From CAIXSC01 sp040381235 (lineage in GTDB: Bacteria > Planctomycetota > Planctomycetia > Pirellulales > Pirellulaceae): a DNA stretch of 7,191 bases. Below, in pieces: positions 1-5,761 of this stretch (the stretch's first letter is position 1; each line of letters begins with the position of its first letter). Below the pieces are notes generated by a model. It was given only the letters and a program-made list of their open reading frames with translations, was not told the origin of the DNA and ran no database searches. A program made the translations under genes and the position numbers. Location: assembly GCA_040381235.1 (NCBI GenBank), contig JBEIHS010000368.1:1-7191 (forward strand). The letters are read 5' to 3'.

Positions 1-103
1 GGTGGAGATCATGCCCGAGTTGAAAGATGTCGGGCCGTGGCACAGCGTTGGCCAGCGGCGGGCGGTGAATGAATTCGGACGGACATTCGAACGCCGCTAC
101 CAT
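1..103 (-). CDS. possible 5' end of a divergent gene, cut by the left edge
   Basis: A minus-strand frame opens with ATG at 103-101 and stays open for 34 codons to the window edge. An in-frame stop lies upstream at 130-128, so this ATG is the only usual start codon in the frame. The peptide begins MVAAFECPSEF and is not recognised. No Shine-Dalgarno sequence precedes the ATG. About two thirds of third codon positions are G or C, which fits coding but does not prove it: 34 open codons in GC-rich DNA often arise by chance. The plus-strand frame using the same triplets (2-265) is also open, so the strand is uncertain. If real, the gene would be divergent from mnmA. Confidence 0.2.
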   Translation of the reverse strand, partial: MVAAFECPSEFIHRPPLANAVPRPDIFQLGHDLH

Positions 104-250
104 GTCGCCGACGACGGCAACGACTGCTCAGGGCGACGACTAGCCCATCGCTCGGAAGCCACCGCGCAGGCACGCGGGCGCCTCGTCCACCCACGATGGC
201 GCTCCGCGTGTCTGCCTTGTTCGCCGAAGAGCGGCGGACGCATGGAGGCC

Positions 251-386
251 CAGGCTTCAGCCTGAGTTGTCAGCCGGCAAAACTGCGCGGGGCGGCGCCC
301 CGGTAGTCGCGTAGCGACAGCCGATGGCGGCAGGGCCTTTCAAGGTCGTGCCGCCAAACGCCTCCGTTGGATCGCGGAGCGATCCA
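251..386. repeat. cluster of five short palindromes (REP-like hairpins)
   Basis: Five inverted repeats follow each other closely. They are CAGGCT/AGCCTG at 251-264 (2-nt spacer), CGGGGC/GCCCCG at 288-302 (spacer GGC), GTCGC/GCGAC at 306-318 (spacer GTA), GGCGGCA/TGCCGCC at 326-355 with a nested CCTT/AAGG at 336-345, and TGGATCGC/GCGATCCA at 368-386 (spacer GGA). Three of them share a 3-nt loop design. The arrangement looks like an interspersed palindromic element or a structured RNA rather than one terminator, since no T tract follows any stem. Function is unknown. Family membership needs a search for copies elsewhere in the genome. Confidence 0.55.
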
Positions 387-610
387 CGACGATGGCCGTC
401 GCGTCGGTTGTGTACGTAAGCTCAATCGAGACTGGGAGAAACGCGACAACGCGCAGCGCGACCGCTACCGGAATTCGCCAGTTTCCGAGGATCAGGAGTT
501 TTAAGGCTTCAGTCCGGGGACTTGAATTCGCCCGATCCCCGCTGTTCCGCGCCAACGGAAGGGAAGTCCGTCGCACCACGGACGGGCATCACAGCCGATT
601 AGTGCCACAG

Positions 611-634
611 CCGATCGACAATACAACCGATCGG
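611..634. repeat. inverted repeat CCGATCG...CGATCGG upstream of mnmA
   Basis: Arms CCGATCG (611-617) and CGATCGG (628-634) are separated by 10 nt. Each arm contains the self-complementary core CGATCG. It lies about 30 bp upstream of a possible -10 box for mnmA, so it could be an operator or simply another intergenic palindrome. No regulator can be named. Confidence 0.35.
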
Positions 635-641
635 CGCCAGC

Positions 642-670
642 CTGTCGCGCCACGGGCCCTCGTCCTACAA
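642..670 (+). promoter_or_regulatory. weak candidate promoter for mnmA
   Basis: TACAAT at 665-670 matches the -10 consensus at five of six bases. The hexamer 17 bp upstream, CTGTCG at 642-647, matches the -35 poorly (three of six). Transcription would start near 677, giving a leader of about 35 nt to the ATG at 712. Low confidence, because such hexamers occur by chance. Confidence 0.2.
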
Positions 671-711
671 TTCGCTGTGGAGTCATGTGGTCCGGGGCGG
701 GAGCGAATGGT

Positions 712-2070
712 ATGGCGCGGGTCGTGCTTGCGATGTCGGGCGGTGTCGATAGCAGCGCGGCCGCGTTTCTGTTGTTGGAAGCCGGTCATGATGTGACCGG
801 CGTGTTCATGCGGCATGGCGAGGAATCGGCGCAAGCGTGCGAAATCGATTCTGGGGCCTCGATCCTGCCCGTCATTCAAGAGCGTCCCGGCCACAAGCAA
901 GGTTGCTGCAGCGCGACCGACGCCGAGGATGCGCGACGCGTGGCGCACCGGCTCGGCATCCCTTTTTATCCGCTCGATCTTCAAGCCGAGTTTCGCCAAA
1001 TCGTCGATTACTTCGTCGACGAGTACAGCGCTGGCCGCACCCCTAACCCGTGCGTCATGTGCAACAACTGGCTGAAGTTCGGCCGCTTATTCGACTTCGC
1101 GGACAGCATCGGCGCCGAGTATGTGGCGACGGGCCACTACGCTCGCTTGCAGGCCGCCCACGCCGGCTCGGACGCCTCCTCGAACGCGGCCCCGTCATCC
1201 CCACTTGCGGTCGGCAACTTGGCGGGCGCCTCTGCCAACACGTCCGCGTTCCCATCAACCAGCACGTTAGCCAGCACGTTAGCCAGCACGTTAGCCAGCA
1301 CGTCAGCCAGCACGTTAGCCAGCACGTTAGCCTCCTCAGCCAGTGCCTCAGCCAGTGCCTCAGCCAGTGCTGCCACCGTGGCTGTTGCCAGCGCCGTCGC
1401 GGCGGAAGATGATCCGCCGGCCCTGCTGCGCGGTGTCGACCTTTCCAAGGACCAGTCGTACGTGTTGTTTGGGATCGAACGGCGGTTATTGCGGCGGATG
1501 CTGCTGCCCGTGGGCGGTTTCGAGAAATCGGAGATCCGCGCCTTGGCGGCTCGGATTGGGCTGCGAGTGGCTGACAAGAAAGACAGCCAGGAGATTTGTT
1601 TCGTCACGTCGGGAAAGCATGACGAGTTCGTGCGGGCGCGGCGCGACCACGATTTATCCGGCGAGATTGTGCTCACCGATGGCCGCGTGGTTGGCACGCA
1701 TCCTGGCATTGAGCGGTTCACGATTGGCCAACGCCGGGGCTTGGGCGTGGCGATGGGCGAACCGCACTTTGTGGTGCGGATCGAACCGGACACGCGGCGC
1801 GTGGTGATCGGACGCCATGACGAATTGGCTCGTCGTGAACTCACGGCCGACCGCGCGAATTGGCTCGTCGATCCGCCAGCGGTTCCGCAGCGCGGACTGG
1901 CTAAGATCCGCTACAACGCGGCACCGGTGCCCGCGACCTTCGCCGCCTTGCCGGGCGGCCGGATCGAAGTCCGGTTTGATGAACCCCGCTATGGCGTTGC
2001 CCCAGGGCAGGCTGTCGTCCTGTACGACAACGATCGGGTCCTGGGGGGCGGCTGGATCGAAGGCCCGTAG
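712..2070 (+). CDS. mnmA: tRNA-specific 2-thiouridylase MnmA with a low-complexity insert
   Basis: MnmA uses ATP to activate U34 of tRNA-Lys, -Glu and -Gln and replaces its O2 with sulfur passed from a cysteine desulfurase relay. It acts in the cytoplasm. The PP-loop SGGVDSS is at residues 9-15. The catalytic Cys pair is C117, in NPCVMCN, and C296, in SQEICFV. GHYAR (141-145), KDQSYVLFG and TIGQRRGLG follow in family order, and the C-terminal beta-barrel domain ends in LGGGWIEGP. I chose ATG 712 because GGGAG (699-703) sits 8 nt upstream and MARVVLAMSGG matches the usual N-terminus. ATG 685 would add nine residues with a badly spaced site. The protein is 452 residues against about 360-390 normally. 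The excess is a Ser/Ala/Thr-rich stretch (about 148-234) between GHYARLQ and LLRGVD. All catalytic motifs are intact, so the gene is probably functional. No neighbour belongs to the same pathway. Confidence 0.95.
   Translation: MARVVLAMSGGVDSSAAAFLLLEAGHDVTGVFMRHGEESAQACEIDSGASILPVIQERPGHKQGCCSATDAEDARRVAHRLGIPFYPLDLQAEFRQIVDYFVDEYSAGRTPNPCVMCNNWLKFGRLFDFADSIGAEYVATGHYARLQAAHAGSDASSNAAPSSPLAVGNLAGASANTSAFPSTSTLASTLASTLASTSASTLASTLASSASASASASASAATVAVASAVAAEDDPPALLRGVDLSKDQSYVLFGIERRLLRRMLLPVGGFEKSEIRALAARIGLRVADKKDSQEICFVTSGKHDEFVRARRDHDLSGEIVLTDGRVVGTHPGIERFTIGQRRGLGVAMGEPHFVVRIEPDTRRVVIGRHDELARRELTADRANWLVDPPAVPQRGLAKIRYNAAPVPATFAALPGGRIEVRFDEPRYGVAPGQAVVLYDNDRVLGGGWIEGP
1261..1332 (+). repeat. 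12-bp tandem repeat, six copies, inside mnmA
   Basis: Six consecutive copies of AGCACGTTAGCC start at 1261, 1273, 1285, 1297, 1309 and 1321. Five are identical; the copy at 1297 has one T-to-C change. In the mnmA frame each copy encodes Ser-Thr-Leu-Ala (Ser-Thr-Ser-Ala in the variant), residues 184-207. The near-identity of the copies suggests recent slippage expansion. The unit length keeps the reading frame when copy number changes. Confidence 0.95.
1333..1368 (+). repeat. second 12-bp tandem repeat, three copies, inside mnmA
   Basis: Directly after the first array come three copies of GCCTCAGCCAGT (1333, 1345, 1357), the first beginning with T instead of G. They encode alternating Ser and Ala, residues 208-219. 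The two arrays share the unit length and the AGCC core, so the second may be a diverged derivative of the first. Confidence 0.9.
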
Positions 2071-2071
2071 T

Positions 2072-2114
2072 CCGGCGCCGGCGCCGGCGACGTTTGGCTG
2101 ATTGGCTGATTGGC
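2072..2114. repeat. two short tandem repeats just after the mnmA stop
   Basis: CCGGCG occurs three times at 2072-2089, beginning two bases after the mnmA stop codon. TTGGCTGA follows twice at 2094-2109, with a partial third copy TTGGC to 2114. The GGCTGA core of the second block is also the core of the large heptad array at 5762, possibly by coincidence. Confidence 0.75.
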
Positions 2115-2120
2115 CATGTG

Positions 2121-2165
2121 GCCGTGTAGCATCGCGCCGTGTAGCAACGCGCCGTGCGGCAACGC
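2121..2165. repeat. 15-bp tandem repeat, three copies
   Basis: Three adjacent copies of GCCGTGTAGCAACGC lie at 2121-2135, 2136-2150 and 2151-2165. The first differs at one position and the third at two. They are non-coding and have no recognised function. Confidence 0.85.
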
Positions 2166-2423
2166 GCGAAAAAACGCGGCTTGACCGCTTTAGACCCGGT
2201 CCCTAGCATCGCCGACACGGACGCACAAGCTAACGCCGCACCCGTTGCGGTCGTGCATGCCTTGCTTCCACCCGTCGCGTTCCCACCGATCGCGGTCGCG
2301 TGGTTTGGCACTGCGGCACCGCCGAACCGTCGCCTTTTCACCCATGGATGGTGTGGAAATGTGACAGTTGCGTGGACTTGTTCGTCAATCGGCGCATCAA
2401 CACTCAACCGGCGGGGGGGATGT

Positions 2424-2456
2424 GTCGATATCCATCATTAGAAAATCGACGATAAT
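2424..2456 (+). promoter_or_regulatory. candidate promoter and inverted repeat before the repeat-protein gene
   Basis: GATAAT at 2451-2456 matches five of six -10 bases and lies 30 bp upstream of the ATG at 2487, giving a leader of about 24 nt. An inverted repeat GTCGAT (2424-2429) / ATCGAC (2445-2450) with a 15-nt spacer abuts the -10 box, overlapping where a -35 element would lie. No good -35 hexamer is visible. An activator or repressor site is possible but is inference. Confidence 0.3.
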
Positions 2457-2486
2457 CCCCAGCGTGCAAGCAAGGATGCGAGCAAG

Positions 2487-3656
2487 ATGCGCAGGACTTT
2501 CTCCCGCTTCGTGCTACTAGCGGCGATCGGACTCTCAACCGCCAGTGTGGGCTGCCGCAGTGGCTCGAGCTTTTCCACGCCGTCGTGGATGAGCTGGGGA
2601 ACCAAGACACCGGTTGACGCGACGGCGTCGAGTCCGGCGCGCCCGAGCACTCAATTGCCGCCGTCGCCGTCTGCGACGATGGGAAACGCCAACGCCTACG
2701 CGTCCCGGGGTAATGGCACGGGCCCGACCGCCCAGTACCCCGGCTCGGGCTACCCTGGATCCAACTCGCCGTCCAGCGCCAGTTCGCGAGGTTATGGCGC
2801 GCAGCAAGCCTCCACATCGCCCGGCTATCACACCGGACCCTACAACACCGGACCACAAACTGGCTCGGCGAGTTACAACTCGCCGAGCTCCCCCAACCCC
2901 GGCAGCGGTGTGCCAAACAGCGGCACACCAAGCGGCGGGTCCCCCGGCGGCGCACCGGCTTACGGCACACCGGCTTACGGCACACCGGCTTACGGCACAC
3001 CGGCTTACGGCGCACCGGCTTACGGCGCGCCCAGTTACGGGTCGCCGGCGGCCGGAAATCAGGCCTATCCGCAGTCGACGCAGCCATCCGCCGGCTACCC
3101 GCAGACGGCGGTCCCCGGCGGTTACCCGACCACTTCGAATGTCCCGCCTGCTGGTGCGGCGTACGCGGCGAGCGGCCCGGATAACGCGAATCCGGAAGTT
3201 CAAAACGGATCGGCGGCCGAGATGGCGTCGCTGCCTGGCGGCTATCCGCGTGGCTATCCGACGACAGGCGGGGCCGGAGGCGATGGGGAGGGCGGTCCAG
3301 CCGCGGTCAGTCCGGCCGGAGCGATGGCCGGCACCGGTTCCGTTCCCGATGCCGACAGCGGCTACCGTCCGGGTAGCACCGGACGATCGGTGACAGCGGG
3401 CGGGGCCCTTGGCGGTCCGTCGAACGTGCAAGCCGGCTATGAAGCCGCGACACCGGCGGAAGAGTCGGTCCCCGAGTACGACCCGGCGGGCGATACCCAG
3501 GGCACGGCACCGTCGGGCGGCTACCCCAGCAGCGGTTATCCGAGCAGCGGTTATCCCAGCAACAGTTATCCGAGCAGTGGAGCGCCGGGAGGCGCCCCGG
3601 CCAGCGGCGGTGGCTCGTTTGGCGGCAATTCGTTCATTCCGCCACCGGGCATGTAA
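2487..3656 (+). CDS. exported Gly/Pro/Ser/Tyr-rich repeat protein, putative lipoprotein
   Basis: I do not recognise a named family. The 389-residue product begins MRRTFSR, followed by a hydrophobic stretch (8-21) and C23, the only cysteine in the protein. This fits export and lipid anchoring, but the residues before it (SVGC) are a poor lipobox. A short SWMSWG segment follows. The rest is low complexity and likely disordered, with regularly spaced tyrosines. Residues 155-184 are six pentapeptides of the type G[TA]PAY, and residues 345-364 are four copies of the type GYPSS. It ends FIPPPGM. AAGG at 2472-2475 is a distant ribosome binding site (11 nt spacing). The gene stands alone and converges on the ATPase gene, with hairpins after its stop. 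It could be a surface, matrix or adhesive protein; function is unknown. The long minus-strand frame opposite it is a shadow. Confidence 0.8.
   Translation: MRRTFSRFVLLAAIGLSTASVGCRSGSSFSTPSWMSWGTKTPVDATASSPARPSTQLPPSPSATMGNANAYASRGNGTGPTAQYPGSGYPGSNSPSSASSRGYGAQQASTSPGYHTGPYNTGPQTGSASYNSPSSPNPGSGVPNSGTPSGGSPGGAPAYGTPAYGTPAYGTPAYGAPAYGAPSYGSPAAGNQAYPQSTQPSAGYPQTAVPGGYPTTSNVPPAGAAYAASGPDNANPEVQNGSAAEMASLPGGYPRGYPTTGGAGGDGEGGPAAVSPAGAMAGTGSVPDADSGYRPGSTGRSVTAGGALGGPSNVQAGYEAATPAEESVPEYDPAGDTQGTAPSGGYPSSGYPSSGYPSNSYPSSGAPGGAPASGGGSFGGNSFIPPPGM
2949..3038 (+). repeat. 15-bp tandem repeat, six copies, coding G[TA]PAY
   Basis: Six in-frame 15-bp units start at 2949, 2964, 2979, 2994, 3009 and 3024. 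Copies two to four are identical (GGCACACCGGCTTAC). Copies one and five are identical to each other, with one base change against that sequence. Copy six is diverged, and a degenerate seventh follows. Identical central copies suggest recent expansion. Confidence 0.95.
3519..3578 (+). repeat. 15-bp tandem repeat, four copies, coding GYPSS
   Basis: Four 15-bp units start at 3519, 3534, 3549 and 3564, encoding GYPSS, GYPSS, GYPSN and SYPSS. The copies differ at synonymous positions (TAC/TAT, CCC/CCG), so this array appears older than the one at 2949. Confidence 0.9.
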
Positions 3657-3665
3657 GGCGCGGCA

Positions 3666-3734
3666 CCGTGATCACGGGGTGCTAGCAGCCAGCGCAAGCC
3701 TGGCCATGCAAGCTCGGTTCGCGTGCTTCACGCG
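3666..3734. repeat. two palindromes in the convergent gap
   Basis: A perfect 12-bp palindrome CCGTGATCACGG lies at 3666-3677, ten bases after the repeat-protein stop. A hairpin CGCGTG-CTT-CACGCG lies at 3720-3734. Neither is followed by a T tract. With the terminator-like hairpin at 3750, the gap holds three palindromes in about 115 bp. Confidence 0.6.
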
Positions 3735-3749
3735 TGCCGGCTGCGAATG

Positions 3750-3785
3750 AGGGCGCCGAGTTACTTCCAACTCGGCGCCCTTTCT
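3750..3785 (+). terminator. terminator-like hairpin between convergent genes
   Basis: A perfect 13-bp stem starts AGGGCGCCGAGTT (3750-3762) and closes at 3769-3781 around a 6-nt loop ACTTCC. On the plus strand TTCTC follows, a short T-rich tail, so it best fits termination after the repeat-protein gene. On the minus strand there is no T tail. The ATPase stop codon (3763-3761) spans the loop-stem junction, so the last ATPase codons form one arm. It may act for both convergent transcripts. Confidence 0.6.
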
Positions 3786-5689
3786 CGTAACAGCCGCAGT
3801 CCGTTGAAGACGACCAACACCGTGCTGCCTTCGTGCCCAAGGACTCCCAGCCATAGCGGCAGGTTGGCGAACGAGCCGAGCACCAGCAGGCCGATCATGC
3901 CGAAGGCGAAGATCATGTTCTGGCGGACTCGGCGGCAGGCTTGGCGGCTGATCCACACGGCCAGCGGCAAGGCGCGAAGATCGTCGCCCATCAGCACGAC
4001 ATCGGCCACTTCCAGAGCGACGTCGGTGCCGGCGGCCCCCATGGCGATGCCGACGCGGGCGGCGGCGAGCGCAGGCGCGTCATTGACGCCGTCGCCGACC
4101 ATGGCGACCAGTCCGCCGTCGTCGACCAGCTTCCGCAGTTCAACGACTTTCTGATCGGGCATCAACCCGGCGCGGACATCGTCGGCGCCGAGCCGGTTGG
4201 CGATGCCACGGGCGACTTTTTCATGATCGCCGGTCAGGATCACCACGCGCTCGATGCCCAGTTTTTTCAGGTGCCGGATCGCGTCGGCCGCTTCGGGCCG
4301 CGGTTGGTCGGCAACCGCGATGACGCCGTAGACAGCGGCTTCGGCGGCGGCGACGATCAATGCCGTTTGTCCTTGGCCGCGGATCCGGGCGGCTTGCTCC
4401 AACACGATTTCGGGCAACACGACATCGTGGGAGGAGAAGAGGCCTTCGCGGCCAATGCCGACCCACACGCCGCCGACGCGGCCGTGCACGCCCAGTCCGG
4501 TGTGGCTATGGAAATCGACCAGCGGTTCGGCCGACAACGGGGCCGCCCGCAGCCGCGCTTCCTCGACGATCGGCACGCCGAGCGGGTGTTCGCTGCGGCG
4601 TTCGATGGTAGCGGCCAGGCCGAGCATCCGGACCGGGTCGACGCCGGGCGGCGTCCACAGTTCGGCGACCCGCGGCCGCCCTTCGGTCACCGTACCCGTT
4701 TTGTCGAAGGCGATGACATTGACGGCCCCGAGCGATTCCACATGGACGGCGCCTTTAAAGAGCACCCCATGCCGGCCGGCCCGCGCGATCGCGGAGAGCA
4801 TGACGGCCGGGGAGCTAACGACGACGGCGCACGGCGACGCCGCGACCAGCAACACCATCGCATGGTAGAACGCGTCCGACCAATCTTCGGAATGCAGGAA
4901 GCGGGCGCCGACAAAAACCAGCGTCGCCGCCGTCAACACGCCGAGCACGTACGGCCGCTGCCAGGACTCGACGAACCGCTGGGTCGGCGTTTTCTGAGCC
5001 TGCGCCTCCTGCACCATGTGGACGATCCGTTCAAGCGTAGTGTCGGCGACCGCCCGCGTCATGAGCACCCGGACCATGCCGCGGACATTGATCGTCCCCG
5101 CGAACACCTCCGCCCCGACCGGCTTGCGGACCGGTTCGCTTTCGCCCGTCAGCGTCGCTTCATCAGCCCACGTTTCCCCTTCGTCGACCGTGCCGTCCAC
5201 CGGGAAACGCTCGCCCGGCTTCACGCGCACGCGGTCGCCCACCCGCAACGCGTCGACCTCCACTTTGCGATCGTCGGCCGACTCCGGTTCGACCAGCCAC
5301 GCCTCCCGCGGCCGCAACTTGATCAGCGACTCGATCGATCGCGTTGTGCGGTGCATGGCGAATGCTTCCAGCGTGCCGCTGAGCGAAAATAAGAACAGGA
5401 GCACGGTGCCTTCGCCCCAGTCGCCGATCGCCGCCGCGCCGGCCGCCGCGAGCACCATCAGCAGGTCGACATTCAATTGTCCGTGCCGCAGGCTCTCCAG
5501 GGCACGCATCGTCGGTCCGGCGCCGCCCGCCAGGTAAGCGATCGCGAACAGCGCGTAGGGCGCGACCGGGACCGCCGGCAGCCACTTGGAAGCCGCCCAA
5601 CCGGCTACGCCTCCAATAAAACAGAGACCGGTGGCGATAGCCCCGGCGATCGGCGGCGCGTCGGAATGGGCGGCATGGTCGTGGGACAT
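3761..5689 (-). CDS. P1B-4-type transition-metal exporting ATPase
   Basis: This inner-membrane pump couples ATP hydrolysis to export of a transition metal. Visible in the 642 residues are a His-rich start (MSHDHAAHSD), eight hydrophobic segments (about 13-31, 39-58, 75-91, 94-112, 247-265, 275-300, 592-610, 613-635), actuator TGES at 181-184, metal-site SPC at 285-287, the phosphorylated Asp329 in DKTGT, SEHPLG (366-371), TGDH (486-489), GDGVNDAP (532-539) and HEGST (619-623). SPC together with HEG[GS]T is the signature of subgroup P1B-4 (CoaT, CtpD, PfeT), whose substrates are Co2+, Fe2+ or Zn2+. This argues against the CPC-type Cu or Zn/Cd pumps. No N-terminal Cys-x-x-Cys metal-binding domain is present; the histidines may partly replace it. 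Length is normal for the subgroup. There is no metal sensor gene nearby. The start ATG has no ribosome binding site but a consensus -10 box just upstream, suggesting a leaderless mRNA. The exact metal cannot be decided from sequence. Confidence 0.95.
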   Translation of the reverse strand: MSHDHAAHSDAPPIAGAIATGLCFIGGVAGWAASKWLPAVPVAPYALFAIAYLAGGAGPTMRALESLRHGQLNVDLLMVLAAAGAAAIGDWGEGTVLLFLFSLSGTLEAFAMHRTTRSIESLIKLRPREAWLVEPESADDRKVEVDALRVGDRVRVKPGERFPVDGTVDEGETWADEATLTGESEPVRKPVGAEVFAGTINVRGMVRVLMTRAVADTTLERIVHMVQEAQAQKTPTQRFVESWQRPYVLGVLTAATLVFVGARFLHSEDWSDAFYHAMVLLVAASPCAVVVSSPAVMLSAIARAGRHGVLFKGAVHVESLGAVNVIAFDKTGTVTEGRPRVAELWTPPGVDPVRMLGLAATIERRSEHPLGVPIVEEARLRAAPLSAEPLVDFHSHTGLGVHGRVGGVWVGIGREGLFSSHDVVLPEIVLEQAARIRGQGQTALIVAAAEAAVYGVIAVADQPRPEAADAIRHLKKLGIERVVILTGDHEKVARGIANRLGADDVRAGLMPDQKVVELRKLVDDGGLVAMVGDGVNDAPALAAARVGIAMGAAGTDVALEVADVVLMGDDLRALPLAVWISRQACRRVRQNMIFAFGMIGLLVLGSFANLPLWLGVLGHEGSTVLVVFNGLRLLRERAPSWK

Positions 5690-5695
5690 GGACGA

Positions 5696-5701
5696 ATTAT
5701 A
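5696..5701 (-). promoter_or_regulatory. -10 box TATAAT of the ATPase gene, leaderless geometry
   Basis: On the minus strand a perfect TATAAT (5701-5696) is followed by six bases and then the ATG at 5689. With standard -12 to -7 placement, transcription would start on the A of the start codon. No Shine-Dalgarno sequence is present. The hexamer at -35, GGAACG (5724-5719), is a poor sigma-70 match, though GGAAC resembles ECF-type -35 elements. The geometry is seen directly; promoter use is inferred. Confidence 0.5.
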
Positions 5702-5720
5702 CCCACCGCGCCGATTCGCG

Positions 5721-5749
5721 TTCCGACCCCGCTCCCGTTCAGCTATATT
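5721..5749 (+). promoter_or_regulatory. weak candidate promoter toward lepB
   Basis: TATATT at 5744-5749 lies 17 bp downstream of TTCCGA (5721-5726), a three-of-six -35 match. If used, the leader to the lepB start would be nearly 240 nt and include the whole heptad array. A promoter closer to lepB was not recognised. Confidence 0.2.
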
Positions 5750-5761
5750 CGGGTGGCCGGA

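Larger units (their letters stand above)
387..711. other. intergenic region upstream of mnmA
   Basis: No convincing gene lies here. Overlapping open frames exist on both strands, but none has a good ribosome binding site or a recognisable product. Visible structure includes a hairpin GTCCGT/ACGGAC (566-583), a direct repeat CACAGCCGAT at 590-599 and 606-615, and the inverted repeat at 611-634. The minus-strand frame 579-340 translates to a peptide with a hydrophobic middle (LKLLILGNW) and ends inside the palindrome cluster. It could be a decayed or repeated element, but I cannot support it as a gene. Confidence 0.5.
2071..2486. other. intergenic region between mnmA and the repeat-protein gene
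   Basis: I see no supportable gene. A 95-codon frame at 2154-2441 starts inside a tandem repeat with GTG, has no ribosome binding site and gives no recognisable protein. The first 95 bp hold three consecutive repeat blocks (2072-2089, 2094-2114, 2121-2165). The last 65 bp hold a possible promoter. The strongly self-complementary CCGGCG block just after the mnmA stop could fold in RNA but lacks a T tract. Confidence 0.5.

Noticed and set aside
2..265. 87-codon plus-strand frame starting GTG
   Set aside because: No recognisable product. Its second half runs through intergenic-looking sequence and it ends in a palindrome, so it is probably chance.
589..999. 136-codon minus-strand frame overlapping the start of mnmA
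   Set aside because: It overlaps the conserved MnmA PP-loop region antisense, has no recognised domain, and is explained as a shadow.
1261..1368. Possible frameshift or assembly insertion breaking mnmA
   Set aside because: The reading frame is continuous through both arrays and all catalytic motifs on either side are intact in the same frame. Array length could still be misassembled.
2154..2441. 95-codon plus-strand frame with GTG start
   Set aside because: The start lies inside a 15-bp tandem repeat, there is no ribosome binding site, and the composition is unlike a conserved protein.
2535..3431. 298-codon minus-strand and 259-codon plus-strand frames inside the repeat-protein gene
   Set aside because: Both are Arg-rich translations of the Gly/Pro repeats in other frames. 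Only the 2487 frame has a signal-peptide-like start and coherent repeats.
3666..3677. Palindrome CCGTGATCACGG as a rho-independent terminator
   Set aside because: A 12-bp palindrome without a loop and without a following T tract does not fit; the hairpin at 3750 is the better candidate.
3941..5392. 483-codon plus-strand open frame
   Set aside because: It lies wholly opposite the ATPase gene, is rich in Arg, Asp, His and Gly as expected of an antisense GC-rich frame, and has no recognisable domain. The minus strand carries every P-type ATPase motif.
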